Source of the DNA: Bradyrhizobium sp. AUGA SZCCT0283
Lineage (GTDB): Bacteria; Pseudomonadota; Alphaproteobacteria; Rhizobiales; Xanthobacteraceae
DNA: 64,000 nucleotides
Direction of reading: 5' to 3'
Assembly (NCBI RefSeq): GCF_018130385.1
Contig: NZ_JAFCLU010000002.1
Coordinates: forward strand, 124,001-188,000
The stretch's first letter is position 1. Each line of letters begins with the position of its first letter. A model generated the notes under the pieces. That model saw only the letters and a program-made list of their open reading frames with translations. It searched no databases and had not been told where the DNA came from. This document shows positions 36,594 to 44,710 of this stretch, in pieces. The position numbers and the translations under genes were made by a program.

Positions 36594-37375
36594 GTGACTT
36601 CGCGCGACAGCAGGCCGAGTTTCAGCGCGGCATCCTTGATGGCGACGACGCGGTGTTATCGGAAATTCTCGACAGCCCCCGGGAGAAGCGCGAGACGCTG
36701 TTCGGCGTCTATCGCTATGCCTATGGCTCGCGGCTGGTCGAGGCGATGCGCAACGATCATGAGCTGCTGCATCTTTATCTCGGCGACGAGATGTTCGACG
36801 AGATGGGCCACGCTTACGTCAAGGCGCGCCCGTCCGGGCATCCGAACCTGCGCTGGTTCTCGCAAGGCCTGCCGGAGTTCCTGAAATCGACCGCGCCCTA
36901 CGCCGCGCATCCCGTGCTGTCCGATCTCGCAGCCCTCGAAAAGGCGCTCAACGACGCCTTCGACGCCGCGGAAGGCAAGGTCGTCGAGCTGACCGATATG
37001 GCTGGCTTTGCGCCCGAAGCATGGTCGGGCCTCAGATTCCGGCCGCATCCCAGTGCATCCAGAATTGAGCTATCGACCAACGCGGCTGCAATCTGGCTCG
37101 CACTCAAGAACGACGAAGCGCCGCCGGACGCGACCGGACTGGAGCAGCCCGCGCATCTCCTGATCTGGCGCCAGGACGTCACGCCGATGTTCCGCGAACT
37201 TTCGGCGGAGGAAGCGATGATGTGGGATGAGGCCGCGAACGGCATTCCGTTCGGCGTGCTCTGCGAAATGCTCGCGACCTATGACGATCCCGACAGCGCG
37301 GCGGGCCGCGGCGCGGGCTATCTGCACGGCTGGATCACGGCAGGACTTTTGACGGATGTTTCCGTCGGCTCATAA
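36590..37375 (+). CDS. bufC: BufC, DUF2063 family MNIO partner protein
   Basis: DUF2063 proteins pair with DUF692 enzymes and carry an N-terminal DNA-binding-like domain reused to bind the precursor peptide. The 261-residue product begins MSDFARQQAEFQRGILDGDD and contains RETLFGVYRYAYGSRLVEAM and NDHELLHLYLGDEMFDEMGHAY, the family core. The middle part has HPVLSDLAALEKALNDAFDA, and the C-terminal half is mixed alpha/beta. The ATG overlaps the bufB stop, so the enzyme and partner are made in a coupled way. Confidence 0.93.
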   Translation: MSDFARQQAEFQRGILDGDDAVLSEILDSPREKRETLFGVYRYAYGSRLVEAMRNDHELLHLYLGDEMFDEMGHAYVKARPSGHPNLRWFSQGLPEFLKSTAPYAAHPVLSDLAALEKALNDAFDAAEGKVVELTDMAGFAPEAWSGLRFRPHPSASRIELSTNAAAIWLALKNDEAPPDATGLEQPAHLLIWRQDVTPMFRELSAEEAMMWDEAANGIPFGVLCEMLATYDDPDSAAGRGAGYLHGWITAGLLTDVSVGS

Positions 37376-37392
37376 AGAGGGGCCCCCGGCGA

Positions 37393-38181
37393 ATGGAAAC
37401 CGACACCGATCGCCATTTCATCGAGCGCATGCATTGGGATGAAGTCGCGCGGCGCATCGGTGATGGCGCGGTGGCAATATTGCCGATCGGCGCCGCCGCC
37501 AAGCAGCACGGCTTCCACCTCCCCCTCAATACCGACCGCATTCAGGCCGAATGGCTCGCGGGCAGGATGGCGGGAAGAATCGACGCGCTGATCTGGCCGA
37601 CGCTGACCTACGGCTATTACCCCGCCTTCGTCGAATATGCCGGCAGCAGCAGCCTTTCGATTTCGACCTTCGAGGCGCTGGTGCGCGAGGTGGCGGGGCA
37701 GATTCTCGACAGCGGATGTCCAAAGCTGCTCGTGCTCAATACCGGGATCAGCACGTTGGCTCCGGTCGACCGCGCCCTGGCGCGGCTGGCGAGCGAGCGG
37801 GTCAAGCATTTGTGGATCCATGAAGGTCCGCGATATCCCCGCGTGGCCAGGCAACTGGCCGAGCAGAGCCATGGCAGCCATGCCGACGAACTGGAAACGT
37901 CGCTGATGCTGGCGCTGGCACCGCATCTGGTCGACATGACGCGCGCCGAAGCCAGCCCCAGCCTGAAACAGGAGGCGGCGGGCGCATTGACGCCGTCGGA
38001 CCCGAATTCGCCGAACTACAGCCGCTCCGGCAGTTTTGGCGATCCGACACGGGCGACGTTGGCCAAGGGCGAAGCCTTGCTCGCCGCCATGCTTGACGAT
38101 CTCCACGAACAGGCCGCCGCGTTCATCACGCAAGGCACCGAGCAGCACCGATCGGCCGCGGTCCAGAGCGTGCTGCGATGA
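37393..38181 (+). CDS. Creatininase family protein with altered metal site
   Basis: This 262-residue protein of the creatininase fold is recognisable from ILPIGAAAKQHGFHLPLNTD (family form GSxEQHGxHLPLxTD) and HADELETSLMLALAPHLVDM. Compared with the family, the first metal-ligand Glu is Lys37, and the NGHGGN-type motif is NTGIST (116-121), so the usual His is Gly118. His39 and Asp48 are kept. The protein may therefore be non-catalytic or use a different site. It starts 17 bases after bufC, and its stop overlaps the next gene by four bases (ATGA), which suggests one transcript from bufB onward. Confidence 0.82.
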   Translation: METDTDRHFIERMHWDEVARRIGDGAVAILPIGAAAKQHGFHLPLNTDRIQAEWLAGRMAGRIDALIWPTLTYGYYPAFVEYAGSSSLSISTFEALVREVAGQILDSGCPKLLVLNTGISTLAPVDRALARLASERVKHLWIHEGPRYPRVARQLAEQSHGSHADELETSLMLALAPHLVDMTRAEASPSLKQEAAGALTPSDPNSPNYSRSGSFGDPTRATLAKGEALLAAMLDDLHEQAAAFITQGTEQHRSAAVQSVLR

Positions 38182-39176
38182 AAGCCGCCGGCGCCTTTCG
38201 CTGGACCGTTGCCGCTGCCGTCCTCGCCGCGATGCTGGCAAGCGCCCTGTCGTTCCGCGCCGACGCGCAATCGGAATATACGCGCGGCGACCGCATGCCC
38301 TACGATGCGTTCGACCGGCTGCCCAGGACCGATCTTGAAGTGCCCGGCGGCACCATCCATGTCGCGTTCGCGCCGGGCGACATCACGCTGCCAAAAGAAA
38401 AACTGCTCGGCTGGGTCAGGATGTCGGCCCGCGCCGTCACGGCCTATTACGGGCGGTTTCCCGTCAGCTCGCTGCGACTGCTGTTGGTGCCCGTCGATGG
38501 CGGGCGCATCCGCGGCGGCACGACGTGGGGCTATCGCGGCGCCGCCATTCGCATTCCGCTCGGCCGCGATTCCACCGAGGATGTTTTGCAACGCGACTGG
38601 GTGATGGTGCACGAAATGGTGCATACCGCCTTGCCCGATATGCCCGATCGCTACGCCTGGCTGTCGGAGGGGCTGGCGGTCTATGTCGAGCCGGTGGCGC
38701 GGGCGCAGGCCGGAGACCTTAACGCGCGGGAAATCTGGCAGGCGATGATGCGCGATATGCCGAAAGGTTTGCCGCAGGCCGGCGATCAGGGCCTCGACAA
38801 CACCGGCACCTGGGGACGCAAATACTGGGGCGGCGCGATGTTCTGCCTGCTGGCCGACATCGAAATCCGCAAAGCGACCAATAATCGCCTCGGCTTGCAG
38901 GACGCGATGCGCGGCGTACTCGCCGCCGGCGGCAACCATGAGCAGGACTGGCCGATCGAGCGCATTCTTGCAACCGCCGACAAGGCCGCCGGCGTCGATG
39001 TGCTGACCCGGCTTCACAACGAGATGGGGCCGAAGCCCGTGACCCCCGACCTCGCTGCGCTATGGCGCGGCCTTGGATTGAAGCGGATTGGCGAAGATAT
39101 CGAATTCGACGACAGCGCGCCGCTCGCCGCGATCCGCAAAGCCATTACCGCGCCGCACGTACAAAGAGGCGACTGA
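38178..39176 (+). CDS. Secreted HExxH zinc-metallopeptidase-like protein
   Basis: This 332-residue protein has a signal peptide (VAAAVLAAMLASALSFRADA). The sequence VHEMVHTALPDMPDRYAWLS contains HExxH (145-149), followed by SEG with Glu164, a gluzincin-like zinc site. TWGYRGAAIRIPLGR precedes it in the way seen in peptidase-MA-like domains. The C-terminal part carries KYWGGAMFCLLADIEIRKAT. No more specific family was recognised. It is coupled to the creatininase-like gene by an ATGA overlap and closes the plus-strand run that includes bufB and bufC. A terminator follows at 39190. Confidence 0.78.
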   Translation: MKAAGAFRWTVAAAVLAAMLASALSFRADAQSEYTRGDRMPYDAFDRLPRTDLEVPGGTIHVAFAPGDITLPKEKLLGWVRMSARAVTAYYGRFPVSSLRLLLVPVDGGRIRGGTTWGYRGAAIRIPLGRDSTEDVLQRDWVMVHEMVHTALPDMPDRYAWLSEGLAVYVEPVARAQAGDLNAREIWQAMMRDMPKGLPQAGDQGLDNTGTWGRKYWGGAMFCLLADIEIRKATNNRLGLQDAMRGVLAAGGNHEQDWPIERILATADKAAGVDVLTRLHNEMGPKPVTPDLAALWRGLGLKRIGEDIEFDDSAPLAAIRKAITAPHVQRGD

Positions 39177-39189
39177 AGAAGCCGACGAC

Positions 39190-39217
39190 CCGGCAGCAAT
39201 CGCTGCCGGATCTTTTC
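39190..39217. terminator. Terminator between convergent genes
   Basis: A perfect 8-bp stem CCGGCAGC/GCTGCCGG (39190-39209) with the loop AATC is followed by ATCTTTTCC on the plus strand. It sits between the HExxH gene (plus) and the beta-barrel gene (minus) and may serve both. Confidence 0.75.
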
Positions 39218-39229
39218 CGACGCAAAATA

Positions 39230-39928
39230 TCAGAACCGGTAGCTGGCGCCGACACGCACGAGATGCATCTCGTTGTGGAATTCAGCCCGCGTGCGGTCCT
39301 TGCTGGTCAGCGTGACGCTGCCGTAGTCGGCGTAGAGATATTCGCCGCGCCCGACAAAATGCTTGGTGAAGGCATATTCGAAGCCGCCGCCCACGACCAG
39401 TCCGGCCTTGACCTGTTCGTCCCAGATTGCCTGTTGCAGGGTGTCGCAGCCCTTCTGAATCGTATAGCGGTAGCCGTTGTTGATGCTGGCGAAGCCGACG
39501 CCGATGGCGCCGTACGCCAGCAGGCGGTCGAACGCGTAGCCGGCGCGCAGCCGAGCCGCACCAAAGGCGCCGAAGCTCGACAGCAAGGCACTGTCGCCAA
39601 AGATCAGTTCGTCCCGCGACGACGAGGACTTGCCCCACTCGAGCTCGCCGCCGATCACAAAGCGGTTGGCGAACTGATAGTTGTAGCCGCCGTAGACGCC
39701 GACGGCGAAGCCGCTCGCCTGCCCCTCTGCATGACGGCAGGCGCCATTGCGGCAGTAATCGGCCGCCCAGGCGACATACGCCCCGCCGCCGTAAACGCCC
39801 GCATAGAACCCGGTCCAGTTGTATTGGGGCGAAGGCAGGTCCGGAATACGGAGATCGGCAGCCCTCGCCGCCGGACCTGCCAGTAAAAAGCCGCAAGCGG
39901 CAACAAACCCCCAGGAAACAAAACGCAT
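39230..39928 (-). CDS. Outer membrane beta-barrel protein (Omp25/31-like)
   Basis: This 232-residue porin-like protein has a signal peptide (GFVAACGFLLAGPAARAADL). The mature start is YNWTGFYAGVYGGGAYV, typical of rhizobial 8-stranded surface proteins. Alternating strands such as FAVGVYGGYNYQFANRFVIGG and AARLRAGYAFDRLLAYGAIG lead to the final VGASYRF, ending in Phe as outer-membrane barrels do. Two cysteine pairs are possible (YCRNGAC). I used the ATG at 39928; a TTG one codon earlier also exists. The 260 bases upstream (39929-40188) hold no gene that I can support. Confidence 0.92.
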   Translation of the reverse strand: MRFVSWGFVAACGFLLAGPAARAADLRIPDLPSPQYNWTGFYAGVYGGGAYVAWAADYCRNGACRHAEGQASGFAVGVYGGYNYQFANRFVIGGELEWGKSSSSRDELIFGDSALLSSFGAFGAARLRAGYAFDRLLAYGAIGVGFASINNGYRYTIQKGCDTLQQAIWDEQVKAGLVVGGGFEYAFTKHFVGRGEYLYADYGSVTLTSKDRTRAEFHNEMHLVRVGASYRF

Positions 39929-40188
39929 CAACGCACCTCTTCACGCACGCACACGCAACACATGTTGCGGAACCAAGCTGAAGAGGGAACTTCGGGCGCG
40001 ATGATGTTTAAGTCAGGCGGCCGCGTGTTGAAACAAGGCCATGTTCGGAACGAAACTGAGACGGCCGCCACAATGTGCAACCTTAGGATGAATAACGTCA
40101 TTGCGAGCCCTCGCCCACCACCAGCGGTTTCAGCGCGGGGGTGGCGGACCGCAGCCGGCAGCCAGGCCGCGCACCATTCCCGGCGCCG

Positions 40189-41589
40189 CTACTTTTTTGA
40201 TGCGGCCGCTGCTGCGGGCAGCAAGACGAGCGCCGCGGCCAGTCCCGCCGCCGATGCCACGGCCGCTGCCGAGAACAGCCAGACGTAGCTGATCGCCGAT
40301 TCCTGGTTATGCAGCACCGCGCCGAGAACCGCGATGCCGACCGCGAAGCCGCCCTGGCGCATGACGACTGTCACAGCAGATGCCAGGCCAGCAAGATCCG
40401 GCGGCACAAGCGACACGGCCGCACCTGACAGTTGCGGGTGAGCCAAAGCCACGCCGACCCCAATCGCGGCAATCCCGCAGAAAGCCGGAATTAGTGGCGG
40501 CGCTGAACCGTCCGAGATCAGCGCGCCCGCAATAGTGGCATTGCCGGCTGCCAGAATCGCGAGCGCCAGGGCGAAGTGAAGCCGCCATCCCAGACGATCG
40601 GCAAGCCGGCCGCCCAACGGCGGCAGGAACAGCATCGGCAGCGTCGCGGTCAGCAGCGCGATGCCGGCCACTTCCGAGGACCAGCCGTAGGCGGCCGCAA
40701 GAAAAAGTGGCAGGTAGACGAGGACCGCCCAGTAGCCGACCGACACGGCGCACAGGAGGATCGCAATTCCGATCATGGCCGGCTGAGCGAAGATGCCGGG
40801 GTCGAGGATCGGGTCGGCGCGGCTTCTCTGCTGTATGCCGAATGCCGCCAGAAACGCCGCACTTAGCGTGAGACCCGCCACCATATGTGCCGTCGACGTG
40901 CGGCCATGCAACAGTGCCTCGACAAGCGCGGTAAGCGCTGATGTAAACAATACGACGCCCAGAGGGTCGAGCGGCCGGGGCACGGCCTCGCGCGCCTCCG
41001 CGACCAGCCGCGGTACGCCCCACGCGACCAGAGCGCAGGCCGGCAGGTTGATGAGGAAAATCCAGCGCCAGCCGATCCACGATGAGACAAGTCCGCCCAT
41101 CGTCGGACCGAATGCCATCGCGACGCCGGACATGATACCAACCAGGGCAAACGCGTCCGTGCGCGGCCTGGCTTGCTCATAGACACTGGCGATCAGCGCG
41201 AAGCCGCCAGTCACGATGAATGCAGCCCCGATCCCCTGCATTACGCGAGCGACCAACAGCGTCGGTCCGTCCCATGCCATCCCGCACGCCAAGGACGCGA
41301 GAGCAAAGATGCCGTTGCCAACAAACATCGCCCGCCGCCGCCCATACCGATCCGCCAAAGCTCCCGCGAACAACAAGCAGGCTGTGAAGGCCAAACTGTA
41401 GGCATCCATGACCCAGGCATATCCGGCAATTTCGAGCCCGAGTTCACCTGCGACCGTCGGCAACGCGATGACCACCGCCGTCACGTCAAAGTTGGTGAGG
41501 AAACCCGCCATGCCCAACAGCAGAGCCGGCATCATGGATTGTGCAGCCCGACCGGAGCCGCTGTCGGACATATTTTTCGGCTGAGTCAT
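40189..41589 (-). CDS. DHA2-type MFS drug/solute exporter
   Basis: This 466-residue transporter has about 14 hydrophobic segments. Family signs are NFDVTAVVIALPTVAGELGL in helix 1, WVMDAYSLAFTACLLFAGALADRYGRRR (helix 2 and loop 2-3) and GPTMGGLVSSWIGWRWIFLINLP, the motif C and WRWIF stretch of drug:H+ antiporters with 14 helices. The substrate is unknown. A LysR-type regulator is transcribed divergently from a 102-base space, so it probably controls this pump. Confidence 0.93.
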   Translation of the reverse strand: MTQPKNMSDSGSGRAAQSMMPALLLGMAGFLTNFDVTAVVIALPTVAGELGLEIAGYAWVMDAYSLAFTACLLFAGALADRYGRRRAMFVGNGIFALASLACGMAWDGPTLLVARVMQGIGAAFIVTGGFALIASVYEQARPRTDAFALVGIMSGVAMAFGPTMGGLVSSWIGWRWIFLINLPACALVAWGVPRLVAEAREAVPRPLDPLGVVLFTSALTALVEALLHGRTSTAHMVAGLTLSAAFLAAFGIQQRSRADPILDPGIFAQPAMIGIAILLCAVSVGYWAVLVYLPLFLAAAYGWSSEVAGIALLTATLPMLFLPPLGGRLADRLGWRLHFALALAILAAGNATIAGALISDGSAPPLIPAFCGIAAIGVGVALAHPQLSGAAVSLVPPDLAGLASAVTVVMRQGGFAVGIAVLGAVLHNQESAISYVWLFSAAAVASAAGLAAALVLLPAAAAASKK

Positions 41590-41691
41590 CGTGCGAGTGC
41601 TGATCCGCTTAATGGTTACTCGTGTCTTTGATTGCCGCTTCTATCAACGCCGACTGTTCACATCGCCATGAATGTCGTTCATAGTGCTGGC

Positions 41692-42615
41692 ATGCGTGCC
41701 CTTCCCCCTTTTGATGGCCTGATTGCGTTCGACGCGGCGCTACGTCATCGCAGCATGACACTCGCGGCCGGTGAGCTCGGACTCACACAGAGCGCGATCA
41801 GCCATCGGCTGAAAAAGCTCGAGGGCTTTGTCGGCGCGCGGTTGCTCGATCGTACAGGGGGCGGCCTGTTGCCGACCGCGGCCGGCGTCACCCTGGCCGA
41901 GGGACTCGGGCGGCTGCTTGACGAAATGGAAGAGCTGCGCGCCCACTCGCGTGCGTCGGTGCGGCCGCTGACACTCAAGATCGGACTGGGCTCTGCGCTA
42001 GCGAACTACTGGCTGGTGCGGCGTCTGCCGACGTTTGCGTCCGCATATCCCGATATTGCGGTCGAGCTCTGCATCGTCGAAAGCGATGTGCAGGCGCGCG
42101 CCCTCGATCTCGACGTGCAGATCCGATGGCTTCCCAAAGCTGGCGCGCGCGCGACGTCGACCCAGCGCCTGCTGTTCGACGAGATGGTTTTCCCGGTGGC
42201 GATCCCCTCCCTGCTGCCGCGTGGGCGGCCACTGCGGGAGCCGCAAGTGCTCGGGACGTTACCGGTGCTGCACAAGGGCCTCGCTGGCCGGAACGAAGGC
42301 GCGGAATGGTCGTGGCCGGTGTGGTTCGAACGGCTGGGCGTCACGGCTCCCGTTCAGGCCGGGCTGCGCTTCGACAATCTCGGTACGGCAATCACGGCCG
42401 CCTTGCAGGGCAGCGGCGTCGTTCTAGCCCGGTCCTTGCTTGTTCATGATGCGCTCGCCGACAAGCAGCTTTGCCGCGTCGTGTCGCCGGACTGGGATAT
42501 GACGTGCAGCAAGGCGCACGTCATCCGCTGGCCTGCCACCCTGACGAATGACAGGCGTGTCGCATTGTTTGCCGACTGGGTCGTCAAGGAAGCGGAACGA
42601 ACATCCCTTCAATGA
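41692..42615 (+). CDS. LysR family transcriptional regulator (GcvA-like)
   Basis: From the ATG at 41692 the product has 307 residues and starts MRALPPFDGLIAFDAALRHR, aligning with GcvA-type regulators. An ATG eight codons earlier and a TTG further upstream are possible starts. The winged helix-turn-helix is SMTLAAGELGLTQSAISHRLK, followed by LEGFVGARLLDRTGGG. The substrate-binding half begins LTLKIGLGSALANYWLVRRLP. It is divergent from the DHA2 transporter, its probable target. LysR sites (T-N11-A) were not pinned down in the short intergenic region. Confidence 0.92.
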   Translation: MRALPPFDGLIAFDAALRHRSMTLAAGELGLTQSAISHRLKKLEGFVGARLLDRTGGGLLPTAAGVTLAEGLGRLLDEMEELRAHSRASVRPLTLKIGLGSALANYWLVRRLPTFASAYPDIAVELCIVESDVQARALDLDVQIRWLPKAGARATSTQRLLFDEMVFPVAIPSLLPRGRPLREPQVLGTLPVLHKGLAGRNEGAEWSWPVWFERLGVTAPVQAGLRFDNLGTAITAALQGSGVVLARSLLVHDALADKQLCRVVSPDWDMTCSKAHVIRWPATLTNDRRVALFADWVVKEAERTSLQ

Positions 42616-42658
42616 AGGGGCGTCGCTGCTGATATCCGCTCGGCGTCCGCAAGTCCTA

Positions 42659-44077
42659 TTACGCCACCGGCACGATCTTGCCGGGATTGAAAATGTTCTG
42701 CGGATCGAGCGCCTGCTTCAGCGCGCGCATGGCGTCGATCGCCTCGGGGCCAAGCTCAGCCTCGAGGTATTTCTGCTTGCCCTGCCCGATGCCGTGCTCG
42801 CCGGTGCAGGTGCCGCCCATCGCCTGCGCCCGCTCGACCAGGCGATGCATGAAGTCCTCGCCGCGCGCCATTTCCTCCGCATTGTCGACGTCGCAGACCA
42901 GCGAACAGTGGAAATTGCCGTCGCCGACATGGCCGACGATCGGCGACAGCAAATTGAGCCGCTTCAGATCGTCCTCGGTTTCGGTGACGCAATCGGCCAG
43001 CCTTGAGATCGGCACGCAGACGTCAGTCGCCACCACGCCCGCCCCCGGCCGCAGCGCCTTCACCGACCAGTAGGCGTCATGCCGCGCCTGCCACAGCTTG
43101 GTGCGGTCCTCGGGCTTGGTGGTCCAGGTGAAATCGCCGCCGCCGCATTCCTTGGCGATCTCACTGAAATTCCTCGACTGCTCGGCCACCTCGACCTCGC
43201 TGCCATGAAATTCCAGCAGCAGCAGCGGCGTCTCCGGCAGGGTCAGCTTCGAATAGGAATTGCAGGCGCGGACCTGCTCGGCGTTGAGCAGTTCGATCCG
43301 CGCCAGCGGAATGCCGGTCTGGATGGCAAGGATCGTGGCCTGACAGGCGCCGCGCACCGTCTCGAACGAACAGGCGGCGGCCGCGATCGTCTCGGGGATA
43401 CCGCGCAGCTTGATGGTGAGTTCGGAGATGATGCCGAGCGTACCTTCGGCACCGACGAACAGGTGCGTCAGGTCATAGCCGGCCGACGATTTTTTCGCCC
43501 GCGTGCCGGTCGTGATGATCGCGCCGTCGCCGCGCACCACCTTGAGCGCCAGCACATTGTCGCGCATGGTGCCGTAGCGCACCGCATTGGTGCCGGAGGC
43601 CCGCGTCGACGTCATGCCGCCGAGCGAAGCGTCGGCGCCGGGATCGATCGGGAAGAACAATCCCTGGTCGCGCAGATGTTCGTTCAGCGCCTTGCGGGTG
43701 ACGCCAGGCTGGATCACGCAATCCAGATCCTCGGCATGAACTTCGAGAATCCGGTTCATGTCGCGCAAATCGATGCAGACGCCGCCGGCCGGCGCGTTGA
43801 CCTGCCCCTCCAGCGACGTGCCGGTGCCGAAAGCGATCACGGGAACACTGTGTTTGGCGCAGATCCGCACCACGTCCTGTATGTCCTGGGTTTCCTGCGC
43901 CATCACCACCGCATCGGGCGGCTGCGTCGGCAGCCAGGTGGTGGTATGGGCGTGCTGCTCGCGCACCGCCTGCGAGGTAATCAGCCGGTTGCCGAATCGC
44001 GCCGCCAGCGCCTCGATCGCGCTTGCCAGCGCCTGCGGCTCCGGCCGCTTCACACTACCCGATATCGTCGTCGCCAC
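42659..44077 (-). CDS. FAD-binding oxidase (D-lactate dehydrogenase/glycolate oxidase GlcD-like)
   Basis: This flavoprotein of 472 residues oxidises a 2-hydroxy acid. The FAD-binding part is PDAVVMAQETQDIQDVVRIC, VPVIAFGTGTSLEGQVNAPA and SLGGMTSTRASGTNAVRYGT, and the C-terminal catalytic cap carries GHVGDGNFH and GTCTGEHGIGQGKQKYL. The GTG at 44077 was chosen because GGAGGA lies 8 bases before it; the longer frame would enter the divergent thioesterase promoter region. Electrons would go to cytochrome c or quinone. No partner subunits are adjacent. Confidence 0.93.
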   Translation of the reverse strand: MATTISGSVKRPEPQALASAIEALAARFGNRLITSQAVREQHAHTTTWLPTQPPDAVVMAQETQDIQDVVRICAKHSVPVIAFGTGTSLEGQVNAPAGGVCIDLRDMNRILEVHAEDLDCVIQPGVTRKALNEHLRDQGLFFPIDPGADASLGGMTSTRASGTNAVRYGTMRDNVLALKVVRGDGAIITTGTRAKKSSAGYDLTHLFVGAEGTLGIISELTIKLRGIPETIAAAACSFETVRGACQATILAIQTGIPLARIELLNAEQVRACNSYSKLTLPETPLLLLEFHGSEVEVAEQSRNFSEIAKECGGGDFTWTTKPEDRTKLWQARHDAYWSVKALRPGAGVVATDVCVPISRLADCVTETEDDLKRLNLLSPIVGHVGDGNFHCSLVCDVDNAEEMARGEDFMHRLVERAQAMGGTCTGEHGIGQGKQKYLEAELGPEAIDAMRALKQALDPQNIFNPGKIVPVA

Positions 44078-44156
44078 GCCAAATTCCTCCGGATTTGAGC
44101 GGACCGTGGCAAAGGATATAAGGGGGGTCAAGAGACCCGTAAAAACAAAGGGATGG

Positions 44157-44708
44157 ATGATGACGAGCGCTGCCGCCGCCAAGGATAATCTGAAGGATAA
44201 TCTGAAGGATAATTTGAAGGATATGCCGTTACCGCCGGCCCCGTTCCTGTCCTCGGTGATGCAGATCGAACCGCAATGGATCGACTATAACGGCCACCTC
44301 AACATGGCCTATTACAACGTGATGATGGACCGCGCGATCGACGAGATGTGGCTGCAGCTCGGGATCGGGCCGGCCTACATGAAGGAACGCCACTGCTCGA
44401 CCTTCACCGCCGAATGCCATGTTCGCTACATACGCGAGATTCACCTTGGCGATCCCGTTCAGATTTCGGTTTATCTGTTAGGTCATGACGAGAAGCGGCT
44501 GCACACGTTCGAGGAACTGCGGCATGCGAGCGAAGGCTGGCTCTCCGCGACGTCGGAGAACATGACGCTCCACATGGACATGAATGCGCGGAAAGTGGCT
44601 CCCTTCCCGCCCGATATCCGCGCCCGCGTCCAGGCGGTGGTGGACTCGCATGCAGCCGTGCCGCGGCCCGAGGGTATCGGACGCAAGGTCGCGATGCCCG
44701 TGAAATAG
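44157..44708 (+). CDS. 4-hydroxybenzoyl-CoA-thioesterase-like hotdog protein
   Basis: This is a hotdog-fold acyl-CoA thioesterase. After a variable N-terminus the product reads WIDYNGHLNMAYYNVMMDRA, the catalytic-Asp region of this family, then TAECHVRYIREIHLGDPVQI and LGHDEKRLHTFEELRH. Up to 183 residues are encoded from the ATG pair at 44157/44160; the ATG at 44223 (MPLPPAPFLSSVMQIEPQW) may be the natural start. Between them sits a 12-base tandem repeat coding KDNL three times. It is divergent from the FAD oxidase and convergent with the AraC-type gene, ending 3 bases before it. Confidence 0.88.
   Translation: MMTSAAAAKDNLKDNLKDNLKDMPLPPAPFLSSVMQIEPQWIDYNGHLNMAYYNVMMDRAIDEMWLQLGIGPAYMKERHCSTFTAECHVRYIREIHLGDPVQISVYLLGHDEKRLHTFEELRHASEGWLSATSENMTLHMDMNARKVAPFPPDIRARVQAVVDSHAAVPRPEGIGRKVAMPVK
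44181..44222 (+). repeat. 12-bp tandem repeat at the thioesterase start
   Basis: AAGGATAATCTG occurs at 44181-44192 and 44193-44204, AAGGATAATTTG at 44205-44216, then AAGGAT and the ATG at 44223. Each unit contains an AAGGA core resembling a ribosome-binding site. The unit length keeps the frame. Confidence 0.9.
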
Positions 44709-44710
44709 AT

